From: Rosenbergiella collisarenosi
GTDB lineage: Bacteria > Pseudomonadota > Gammaproteobacteria > Enterobacterales > Enterobacteriaceae
Direction: 5' to 3'
Assembly (NCBI RefSeq): GCF_018494085.1
Contig: NZ_JABBFP010000007.1
Coordinates: forward strand, 105,623-169,622
DNA length: 64,000 nucleotides
In this document: one piece after another, positions 57,540-64,000 of the stretch
Layout of the letters: each line of letters starts with the position of its first letter
Position numbering within the stretch: the stretch's first letter is position 1
The notes under the pieces: generated by a model
What the model saw: the letters and a program-made list of their open reading frames with translations, nothing else
Databases searched by the model: none
Told to the model about the DNA's origin: nothing
Position numbers and translations under genes: made by a program

Positions 57540-58469
57540 TTACGCGTTAACAGGATCTAACCAGCCCCACTTATCTTCCGTTTCGCCCGTAAATAACCCG
57601 AAGAATGCTTGCTGGATTTTCGCCGTCACAGGGCCACGTTTTCCTTCGCCCACAGTGATACCATCGACACTTCTTACTGGCGTAATTTCTGCCGCAGTAC
57701 CGGACATAAAGACTTCATCGGCAAGATAAAGAGATTCGCGAGAAAGCACTTGCTCACGGACTTCGATACCTAACGTTTTTGCGAGAGTAATAATCGCATC
57801 GCGCGTAATACCGGGTAATGCCGAAGAGGTAAACGGTGGAGTGAAGAGCACACCATCTTTGACTTCGAAGAGATTCTCTCCCGCCCCTTCCGAGATATAG
57901 CCCTGAGTATCTAGAGCGATCCCTTCTTGATAGCCATGCCGACGCGCTTCGCTTCCCACTAGTAGAGAGGATAAGTAGTTGCCACCGGCTTTTGCTGCAG
58001 TTGGCAATGTATTAGGAGCAACTCGGTTCCATGAAGAGACCATTGCATCGATACCTTGCTCTAAAGCTTCAGCGCCTAAGTAGGCTCCCCACGGGAAGGC
58101 CGCGATTATGACGTCCATACTAAATCCATCGGGTGGGTTAACGCCTAACCCAACATCACCGACGAAAGCTAAAGGGCGGATATAAGCGCTTTTAAGGTTA
58201 TTTTTTCGCAGCACTTCACGGCACGCGGTCATTAGCTCATCGACAGATTGCTGAATGGGGAAGCGATAAATTTTTGCAGAGTCATGTAGGCGTTGCATAT
58301 GCTCGCGATGGCGAAAGACAACTGGGCCTTTGTGGGAGTCGTAGCAACGGACGCCTTCGAATACTGATGTTCCGTAATGTAGTGCATGCGACATGACACT
58401 GACTTTCGCCTCTTCCCACTTCACCATTTCACCGTTAAACCAAATGAACTCTGCTTTTTTTGTACTCAT
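57540..58469 (-). CDS. ilvE: Branched-chain amino acid aminotransferase
   Basis: Fold-type IV PLP transaminase making valine, isoleucine and leucine from their 2-oxo acids with glutamate. The 309-residue protein (same as E. coli) has the PLP lysine K160 in PTAAKAGGNYLSSLL, and the conserved HYGTSVFEGVRCY and EVFMSGTAAEITPVRSVDG. It lies 17 bp after ilvM in the ilvGMEDA operon. Confidence 0.97.
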   Translation of the reverse strand: MSTKKAEFIWFNGEMVKWEEAKVSVMSHALHYGTSVFEGVRCYDSHKGPVVFRHREHMQRLHDSAKIYRFPIQQSVDELMTACREVLRKNNLKSAYIRPLAFVGDVGLGVNPPDGFSMDVIIAAFPWGAYLGAEALEQGIDAMVSSWNRVAPNTLPTAAKAGGNYLSSLLVGSEARRHGYQEGIALDTQGYISEGAGENLFEVKDGVLFTPPFTSSALPGITRDAIITLAKTLGIEVREQVLSRESLYLADEVFMSGTAAEITPVRSVDGITVGEGKRGPVTAKIQQAFFGLFTGETEDKWGWLDPVNA

Positions 58470-58486
58470 TGTCTGTCCCTTACGAT

Positions 58487-58744
58487 TTATGCACGTATTT
58501 GTTGTGTTTGATGTTGTGTGATGTGAACGCTAGCCACATCAATTAATTTAGTCAGTTGCGTCGATAACAATTCAATACCACGGTTACTGGCGACTGTCAT
58601 TTCAATGTTGACCTGTTGTGGCCCTGAGGTTTGTGCCATTTGCATCGTTTTGATTTCGAAGCCTCTATGCCGCACAACCCTCAGAATACGTTCTAATACT
58701 TCTGGACGATGACTCGCGGCGATAGTGAGTTGATGCTGGTTCAT
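58487..58744 (-). CDS. ilvM: Acetolactate synthase II small subunit
   Basis: An 85-residue ACT-domain regulatory subunit (E. coli 87) that is needed for full activity of IlvG. It starts [20 protein letters not shown] and keeps [10 protein letters not shown], the ligand-loop region. Its ATG overlaps the ilvG stop by 4 bp (ATGA), so translation is coupled. Confidence 0.94.
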   Translation of the reverse strand: MNQHQLTIAASHRPEVLERILRVVRHRGFEIKTMQMAQTSGPQQVNIEMTVASNRGIELLSTQLTKLIDVASVHITQHQTQQIRA

Positions 58745-60387
58745 GCGCTTTTCTCCATCATATTAGTGTTACTCGCACCGGGTGGAACGAGCGGCCAAAC
58801 ATTTTCGTTTTCGTCGATCTGTACGTGTAAGAAGTAAGCCGTCGGCGCGGCTAAAAATTCGTTTAAGGCGGACTCAATCTCATCTTTCTTACTGATACTT
58901 CTGCCCGGTATATCGAAGGCCCGTGCGAGCATTAAGAAATCTGGGTTGTCGGTAAGTAACGTTTCGCTATAACGCTCTTCAAAGAATAATTCCTGCCACT
59001 GGCGGACCATACCTAGCCGTTGGTTGTCTAGCAGTAAGATTTTTACCGGTAGTTGTTTACGTTTAAGTGTTCCCAATTCTTGAATATTCATCATTATCGA
59101 CCCATCTCCCGATACGCAAATTACCGTATCGTTAGGACGAGCGACTTGCGCGCCGATCGCAGCAGGCAGACCAAAGCCCATGGTGCCTAATCCGCTCGAG
59201 GTGATGAAATTTTCCGGCTGATTGAAGAACATATGCTGTGCTGTCCACATTTGATGTTGGCCAACATCAGTGGTCACTACGCTATTCGACGGCATTTTCT
59301 GCGCCAGCTGGTTAAGTAAAGCAGGGGCAAAGATGGGTGCGCCGGGATGATTATAATCTGGCTGAGTATCACGCTTTAACGCTGACACATGATCGATCCA
59401 AGGAGCGATCGATAGCGTCATCGCCAACTGCGGCAGCAGTGTCGCGAGGTCGCCTTGTAAACCGACATGAGCACGGCGTAATTTATTCAACTCTGCAGGA
59501 TCGATGTCCATATGGATAACGGCAGCATGGGGTGCAAAAGTATCAAGTTTCCCGGTAACACGGTCGTCAAAGCGAGCACCGATGGCAATCAGTAAGTCGC
59601 TTTCCTGTACAGCCAAGTTTGCCGCCTTGCTCCCGTGCATCCCCAGCATACCTAGATAAGTCGCGCTATCGTGAAGAACGGAGCCTAGTCCTTTTAAGGT
59701 GCAAACGGAAGGAAGTGAGGTCTCTAATAAAAAGGTACGTAGTTCAGAGACTGCTCCCGCCATACCAACGCCGCCCCCCACATAGACGATTGGTTTTTTA
59801 GCTTGCAGTAGTAAAGCTCTTGCTTCATCCAACTCGCCAGAGAAGGTGTGGTTATTCTGTGAGACGGTGCTTAGTACCGGATGAAAATCGGCGACCCCCA
59901 TTTGAATATCTTTGGGGATATCCACTAACACCGGACCAGGACGGCCGGACTGCGCAAGAGCAAAAGCATCTGCTAGGATTTGTGGGAGTTCTTCGGCATT
60001 TTGCACCATGAAACTATGCTTAGTACAGGCAAGTGAGAGGCCTAGGACATCAATTTCTTGGAAGGCGTCAGTACCAATCACCGCAGAAGAAACTTGACCG
60101 GTGATGGCGACAATTGGGACTGAATCCATCATGGCATCAGCAAGACCCGTAATTAAATTGGTTGCACCAGGTCCTGATGTCGCGATACAAACGCCTGTTT
60201 TCCCCGTCGCTCGTGCATAGCCTATCGCCGCAATAACTGCGCCCTGCTCGTGCCGACACAGTAAGTGCTCTACTCCGCCATCGTATAATGCGTCGTAGAC
60301 CGGCATGATTGCGCCGCCAGGATACCCAAATACTGTTTCAATTCCTTGCCCTCTCAGGGCATGTACTACCCACTGCGCACCAGTCAT
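58741..60387 (-). CDS. ilvG: Acetolactate synthase II large subunit, intact
   Basis: ThDP- and FAD-dependent catalytic subunit that condenses pyruvate with pyruvate or 2-oxobutanoate. The full 548-residue frame is open, unlike the frameshifted ilvG of E. coli K-12. The catalytic glutamate lies in [20 protein letters not shown] (near residue 47), the FAD region has [13 protein letters not shown], and the ThDP/Mg2+ motif is [20 protein letters not shown]. Valine-insensitive activity is expected of this isozyme. It is the first large gene after the ilvL leader and attenuator. Confidence 0.96.
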   Translation of the reverse strand: MTGAQWVVHALRGQGIETVFGYPGGAIMPVYDALYDGGVEHLLCRHEQGAVIAAIGYARATGKTGVCIATSGPGATNLITGLADAMMDSVPIVAITGQVSSAVIGTDAFQEIDVLGLSLACTKHSFMVQNAEELPQILADAFALAQSGRPGPVLVDIPKDIQMGVADFHPVLSTVSQNNHTFSGELDEARALLLQAKKPIVYVGGGVGMAGAVSELRTFLLETSLPSVCTLKGLGSVLHDSATYLGMLGMHGSKAANLAVQESDLLIAIGARFDDRVTGKLDTFAPHAAVIHMDIDPAELNKLRRAHVGLQGDLATLLPQLAMTLSIAPWIDHVSALKRDTQPDYNHPGAPIFAPALLNQLAQKMPSNSVVTTDVGQHQMWTAQHMFFNQPENFITSSGLGTMGFGLPAAIGAQVARPNDTVICVSGDGSIMMNIQELGTLKRKQLPVKILLLDNQRLGMVRQWQELFFEERYSETLLTDNPDFLMLARAFDIPGRSISKKDEIESALNEFLAAPTAYFLHVQIDENENVWPLVPPGASNTNMMEKSA

Positions 60388-60476
60388 CGTTAAACCTCTG
60401 CCTTTTTTGGGTTATACAGAATTTTCTGCTGAAAATACTGCTACCCTATCTTTTATTATTTTGTTGTGTTTGGACC

Positions 60477-60513
60477 AAAAAAAAACCCCCGTACTGTGAA
60501 GTGCGGGGGTTTT
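60477..60513 (-). terminator. ilvGMEDA attenuator
   Basis: Arms 60486-60495 and 60500-60509 form a GC-rich stem with one mismatch and a 4-nt loop, followed on the minus strand by nine Ts. It lies between the leader-peptide stop and ilvG and is the terminator half of a translation-controlled attenuation switch. Confidence 0.9.
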
Positions 60514-60534
60514 CTTTAGATTACGACTTGATTT

Positions 60535-60633
60535 TTAAGCCTTTTCTCTTCCGAACGTAGCCCCGCAGGATGGGAGAATAATCACCACCACGCTAATGAG
60601 AATAAGGCTAATCACTCGTAAAAGGGCTTTCAT
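60535..60633 (-). CDS. ilvL: ilvGMEDA operon leader peptide
   Basis: A 32-residue peptide, MKALLRVISLILISVVVIIL followed by PSCGATFGREKA, of the same length as E. coli IlvL and with the same plan. Runs of Leu, Ile and Val codons (residues 4-20) let ribosomes sense charged tRNAs for the three amino acids: stalling prevents formation of the downstream attenuator hairpin and opens ilvGMEDA. The start is at 60631-60633. A TATGAT box further upstream (about 60692-60697 on the plus strand, read in reverse) may be the operon's -10, but the -35 is not clear. Confidence 0.93.
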   Translation of the reverse strand: MKALLRVISLILISVVVIILPSCGATFGREKA

Positions 60634-60895
60634 AATCAGTTCAGATATTCATCTTAATGGAATCAATACCTACAGAGTTATCATAGTTTTTATCAATAAC
60701 GCAATATTTTTTTGTTTCCAACCACATTGGAGTTTTAAAAAATTATGGTTAACGATTTGATTTTTATGTACTAAGTAAAAAAAAGTATTTCTGTAAGTTC
60801 TTAAGAATTTAATCGAGATATCTCCCAATAAAATTAAAACAACCCAAATAACTATTTCGATTATTGGCATACTTCTAATGAAAGCGGAGGTGATA

Positions 60896-62407
60896 ATGGC
60901 AATTGCAAAGGTTCTTACTCGACAACATGCAGGTCTCAACAGCACACTTGTTACCATCGAGATTGATATTAGTCAGGGCCTACCCAGTTTTACCCTCATC
61001 GGCCTTAGCAGCGCTGCCTCACGAGGAATTCGCGCAAGGGTACGTAGCGCCATCATTAACAGTGGGTATCACTTCCCTGCGAAAAAAATGACATTGAGTT
61101 TAACGCCGGATGAGGATGTTAACGAGGGCAATAATTATGACTTACCGATAGCTATCGCTATTCTTATCGCATCAGGGCAGGTTATATCTAGACGTAAGGA
61201 AGGTTACGAGTACTACTCAGGCTTATCCCTAGAAGGCTCGTTAAGTAGCTGTAAGGGAGCTATATCGGCGATAATTGCCGCCATTGGGGTGAACCACTGT
61301 ATTATTGTCCCGGAGAGTGCCTATATCCCTGAGCTGAACTTCAACAGGGAATCCATTATCTACGCACAAAACTTGAAACAGGTCTGTCGCTATCTACAGG
61401 GCGAGCTTCCTGTGCCTGCACGGCATGTCAAACCAGCATCCAACACCCCACCCTTATTAGGAAACGATTTACAGACAATCGCTGGACAGTATTATTCTAA
61501 GCGTGCTCTAGAAATCGCTGCCGCTGGGGGCCATAGTTTACTTATGATTGGACCTCCTGGTACGGGGAAGACAAGCCTAGCCTTTTGTCTTCCTGGCTTA
61601 CTACCGGATTTAACTCAGCAAGAAAGGTTAGAGCTTGCACAGGTCGTTAATTTAACGACTGGTCATATTGATTTACCCCTATCCCGTCCCTTCAGAGCAC
61701 CACATCATAGTATTACCGCAGCGGGATTGATTGGGAGCATTCATCCCTCGTCACTAGGTGAAATAACCCTTGCACATCAAGGTGTATTATTTTTGGACGA
61801 ACTTCTAGAGTTTAATAGGAAAACCTTAGATGCCTTGAGAACACCCGTGGAGCTAGGTTACGTTGCACTTTCACGGGCTAAAAAACACGTTATCTATCCC
61901 GCGAGGTTTCAGTTAGTGGCCGCGATGAACCTCCCCTTGTCCTATGGCTTATCAGACTCTAGGGGATGTAGATCAAAATATATATCGAATAAGCTTGAGC
62001 GTAGCATATCAGCTGCATTAACTGACCGATTTCAACTCTCTATCGAGGTTACCGCCCCTTCTAAAGAGCTCATGCAGTCGAAAGGTGAATCTAGCCTGGA
62101 GGTCCGTAACAGAGTCGTGATTGCCCGGAGAGTACAATTGCAAAGGCAGGGTATGGAAAACGCATTATTGTGTACAAATGGAATAAGCCGCTACTGTGCC
62201 ATCTCATCAGATGATTCGAATTGGCTATGTGGCTGTTTAGAAAAATTGTCTCTTTCTCACCGAGCATTTCTGCATATCTTAAGAATTGCTCGAACAATTG
62301 CCGATCTACAGAATGACACGGAAATTAGTAGGACATCGCTTCAAGAAGCATTAAGTTACCGCTATGCTGATCGTATTAGTCAGTATTTGACACAGCTTTA
62401 TGAATAA
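60896..62407 (+). CDS. comM: Divergent ComM/YifB-type AAA+ ATPase
   Basis: A 503-residue homologue of ComM (YifB), the hexameric helicase that promotes branch migration in DNA uptake. It has the N-terminal ChlI-like domain (RVRSAIINSGYHFPAKKM at 49-66), Walker A GPPGTGKT at 219-226 and Walker B GVLFLDELLEF, plus RPFRAPHHSITAAGL. It departs from E. coli YifB in the usually invariant AAMNPSPTG-type loop (here AAMNLPLSYGL), in the cysteine-containing loop, in SGP-LDR (here ISAALTDR), and in LVGEL (here YSGL). The locus, beside ilvL and maoP, is the standard one. GGAGGTGATA precedes the ATG at 60896; an ATG 18 bases earlier overlaps this ribosome site. It may be under relaxed selection. Confidence 0.8.
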   Translation: MAIAKVLTRQHAGLNSTLVTIEIDISQGLPSFTLIGLSSAASRGIRARVRSAIINSGYHFPAKKMTLSLTPDEDVNEGNNYDLPIAIAILIASGQVISRRKEGYEYYSGLSLEGSLSSCKGAISAIIAAIGVNHCIIVPESAYIPELNFNRESIIYAQNLKQVCRYLQGELPVPARHVKPASNTPPLLGNDLQTIAGQYYSKRALEIAAAGGHSLLMIGPPGTGKTSLAFCLPGLLPDLTQQERLELAQVVNLTTGHIDLPLSRPFRAPHHSITAAGLIGSIHPSSLGEITLAHQGVLFLDELLEFNRKTLDALRTPVELGYVALSRAKKHVIYPARFQLVAAMNLPLSYGLSDSRGCRSKYISNKLERSISAALTDRFQLSIEVTAPSKELMQSKGESSLEVRNRVVIARRVQLQRQGMENALLCTNGISRYCAISSDDSNWLCGCLEKLSLSHRAFLHILRIARTIADLQNDTEISRTSLQEALSYRYADRISQYLTQLYE

Positions 62408-62428
62408 AAAGACCCACCTTAGTGGGCC
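62405..62428 (-). terminator. Terminator of maoP
   Basis: CCCAC (62413-62417) pairs with GTGGG (62422-62426) around a 4-nt loop; on the minus strand TTTTTA follows. It fills the short convergent gap between comM and maoP. Confidence 0.75.
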
Positions 62429-62434
62429 AATTAA

Positions 62435-62773
62435 TTAATCGTCGCTGTCGCTATAGTCTTCGACAGTATCCATTTGTGGCTTGCCACCTGATAGGGTATG
62501 AAAACGCTTAGGGCGTTTAATACGCGCCATATACTTAGACCACACCTTCTCAGCTTCAGTCACCGCGGGGCGCTGGCCTCGGCAGACTTCAACAAATTGT
62601 TGTTCTTCATCGGTCACTGGATCGCGCTTGGCTAAATCTAGCTCGTTCATTGCAAATCCCTGACGCTCTAACAGTTGAGCTTCTTTGATCGTGAAATCTC
62701 CATGACGTGAGAATCCACGAGGGTAATGCTTGTTATCGAAAAAACGGTGGGTAGTTACAAAGCTTTCCGCCAT
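62435..62773 (-). CDS. maoP: Macrodomain Ori organisation protein
   Basis: A 112-residue DUF413 protein almost matching E. coli MaoP (YifE): [20 protein letters not shown] near the start and [20 protein letters not shown] near the end, closing in an acidic DYSDSDD. In E. coli MaoP acts through the nearby 17-bp maoS site to restrict long-range contacts in the Ori macrodomain. A matching site lies 39 bp upstream here. The comM-maoP-hdfR order is the same as in E. coli. Confidence 0.95.
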   Translation of the reverse strand: MAESFVTTHRFFDNKHYPRGFSRHGDFTIKEAQLLERQGFAMNELDLAKRDPVTDEEQQFVEVCRGQRPAVTEAEKVWSKYMARIKRPKRFHTLSGGKPQMDTVEDYSDSDD

Positions 62774-62811
62774 ATAACACGCTCCTGCTTCTATTATTAG
62801 CTGAGTAGTTC

Positions 62812-62828
62812 ATGCCGCGGAGTATTAG
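62812..62828 (-). promoter_or_regulatory. Candidate maoS site
   Basis: Read on the minus strand this is CTAATACTCCGCGGCAT, which differs at one position from the E. coli maoS sequence as I remember it (17 bp). It lies between maoP and hdfR, the same place as in E. coli. Confidence 0.65.
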
Positions 62829-62834
62829 TTAGGC

Positions 62835-62863
62835 TTGACAAAGTGTAAAACAAAAGATTTAAA
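62835..62863 (+). promoter_or_regulatory. hdfR promoter
   Basis: A perfect TTGACA at 62835-62840 and TTTAAA (4 of 6) at 62858-62863, 17 bp apart, lie 31 bp before the hdfR start. Confidence 0.55.
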
Positions 62864-62894
62864 TTGATACGATAAATTTTTTTGGAGAAGTCCT

Positions 62895-63719
62895 TTGGAT
62901 ACTGAATTACTCAAAACTTTCCTGGAAGTGAGCCGCACACGTCACTTTGGCCGTGCTGCAGAAGCGCTTTATCTTACTCAATCTGCAGTGAGTTTTCGAA
63001 TTAGGCAATTGGAGAATCAGCTTGGCGTAAGCTTATTTACCCGTCATAGAAACAATATACGATTAACTACAGCTGGCGAAAAGCTTCGGCCTTACGCAGA
63101 ATCGTTGATGGCCACGTGGGCACAGGCAAAAAAGGATGTTGCACTGGCCCTACAGCATCATGAGTTGTCCGTAGGAGCGAGCACGGCATTGTGGGAGGCC
63201 TATCTTACTAATTGGCTTAAGACGTTATATGCTGAATATGAGGAGCTTCATATCGAAGCGAGGGTCGCGCAGCGACACCTGTTAGTAAAGCAAATACATG
63301 AGCGTCAGTTAGATTTATTAATTACTACCGAAGCACCAAAAATGGATGAGCTTATTAGCCAACCTATTGGGTCGTTAAACTTGGCTCTATTTCGCTCCAG
63401 AAATAGTACAGAAGTAGAAAATTACCGGTATATTAAAGTTGAATGGGGCGCTGATTTCCAATATCACGATGAATATCTCGCAGAAATCGATGACTCTTAT
63501 TTGCTGACAACCACTTCTGCCAATATTGCCCGAGAACTTCTTGGCTCAACACAAAGTTGTGCGTTCCTTCCTGATTATTGGGAGGAGTTATACCCAGATC
63601 TTGTAAAAATGGATAACTCTCCGGTTATCCCGAGGACACTTTATGCTGTATGGCTGCAAAATAGTGATCATTTAGAAGAATTAAAGCAGTTAGCGAAGGT
63701 TCCGGTGAGTGTAGGTTAG
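62895..63719 (+). CDS. hdfR: LysR-type regulator HdfR
   Basis: A 274-residue LysR-family regulator (E. coli HdfR 279), a repressor of the flagellar master operon flhDC and an activator of gltBD in E. coli. The N-terminal part [20 protein letters not shown] and [20 protein letters not shown] is nearly unchanged; the C-terminal sensor domain is more divergent. It starts with TTG at 62895, supported by GGAG seven bases upstream and by homology. The next 120 bp have no gene; the tRNA terminator ends from the other strand. Confidence 0.93.
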   Translation: MDTELLKTFLEVSRTRHFGRAAEALYLTQSAVSFRIRQLENQLGVSLFTRHRNNIRLTTAGEKLRPYAESLMATWAQAKKDVALALQHHELSVGASTALWEAYLTNWLKTLYAEYEELHIEARVAQRHLLVKQIHERQLDLLITTEAPKMDELISQPIGSLNLALFRSRNSTEVENYRYIKVEWGADFQYHDEYLAEIDDSYLLTTTSANIARELLGSTQSCAFLPDYWEELYPDLVKMDNSPVIPRTLYAVWLQNSDHLEELKQLAKVPVSVG

Positions 63720-63802
63720 GGATTGGATGTTAGGCGTTGGACGTTGAAGAGCGGATAACGCCTATTTTAGTAGGTATAAATATCAATACGCTAATTATAG
63801 GC

Positions 63803-63833
63803 AAAAAAAAATCCTTTACGTATGTAAAGGATT
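63803..63833 (-). terminator. Terminator after tRNA-Trp
   Basis: A perfect 10-bp stem (63810-63819 with 63824-63833) with a 4-nt loop, followed on the minus strand by about nine Ts. It ends the tRNA-Asp/tRNA-Trp (probably rRNA operon) transcript. Confidence 0.92.
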
Positions 63834-63841
63834 CTACTTTC

Positions 63842-63917
<76 letters not shown>

Positions 63918-63924
63918 AAAAAGG

Positions 63925-64000
63925 TGGCGGAACGGACGGGGCTCGAACCCGCGACCCCCTGCGTGACAGGCAGGTATTCTAACCAACTGAACTACCGCTC
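63925..64000 (-). tRNA. aspT: tRNA-Asp (anticodon GTC), first base outside the window
   Basis: 76 of 77 bases of a tRNA-Asp close to that of E. coli, with an encoded CCA end and the anticodon GTC at 63965-63967. The 5'-most G lies just past the right edge. By synteny an rRNA operon should lie immediately beyond, transcribed towards this window. Confidence 0.95.

Noticed and set aside
60670..60957. Minus-strand frame of 95 codons between ilvL and comM
   Set aside because: It overlaps the comM start and the ilv promoter region, has poor composition and no recognisable family.

Overview
The window is a chromosomal segment of a gamma-proteobacterium of the order Enterobacterales. Most genes are close homologues of E. 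coli genes, and several blocks keep E. coli order: yhiN-pitA-uspA-rsmJ-prlC-rlmJ-gor, yhjD-yhjE, ilvC-ilvY-ilvADEMGL, and comM-maoP-hdfR followed by tRNA-Trp and tRNA-Asp (the rrnC/aspT/trpT side of the E. coli chromosome). The block order outside these, a PQQ glucose dehydrogenase, kdp beside mmuPM, and frequent CTAG tetranucleotides suggest a genus other than Escherichia, perhaps in the Erwiniaceae (Rosenbergiella/Tatumella/Erwinia-like). That placement is inference.

Layout. 1-7.9 kb, all on the minus strand: a VirK/YbjX-family gene cut by the window edge, sodA, fdhD, glyS-glyQ, a VOC-fold protein and a class I fumarase. 8.1-15.9 kb: complete kdpFABCDE potassium operon with a KdpE-type direct repeat upstream. 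16-18.4 kb: mmuP-mmuM (S-methylmethionine use) behind a promoter with MetJ boxes. 18.4-24.3 kb: accessory metabolism (OFA-type MFS carrier, GntR-like LacI regulator with a candidate operator, ACS-type MFS carrier, FAH-family hydrolase, aldo/keto reductase). 24.5-28.2 kb: gcd and a broken TDT/TehA-type carrier. 28.3-38.2 kb: yhiN, pitA, uspA, rsmJ, prlC, rlmJ, rbn, gor; uspB and dtpB, present here in E. coli, are absent. 38.3-43.5 kb: PepSY and DUF2946 membrane proteins with Met/His-rich segments, YqhA-like protein, ABC exporter, chagasin-like inhibitor. 43.5-51.5 kb: mntP with an MntR box, small membrane protein, mqo, LysE exporter divergent from a MocR regulator, yhjD, yhjE. 51.5-60.7 kb: isoleucine-valine genes with ilvL leader and attenuator. 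60.9-64 kb: a divergent comM, maoP with a candidate maoS site, hdfR, and two tRNA genes.

The genes are mostly core physiology: translation, oxidative defence, K+, phosphate and Mn2+ homeostasis, branched-chain amino acid synthesis and the TCA steps fumarase and malate:quinone oxidoreductase. I see no prophage, insertion sequence, CRISPR array or defence island, and no clear wholly new multi-gene system. The most unusual items are the divergent ComM, the PepSY protein with an added C-terminal two-helix module, the decayed TDT carrier, the large inverted repeat between lysE and mocR, and several well-preserved operator sites.
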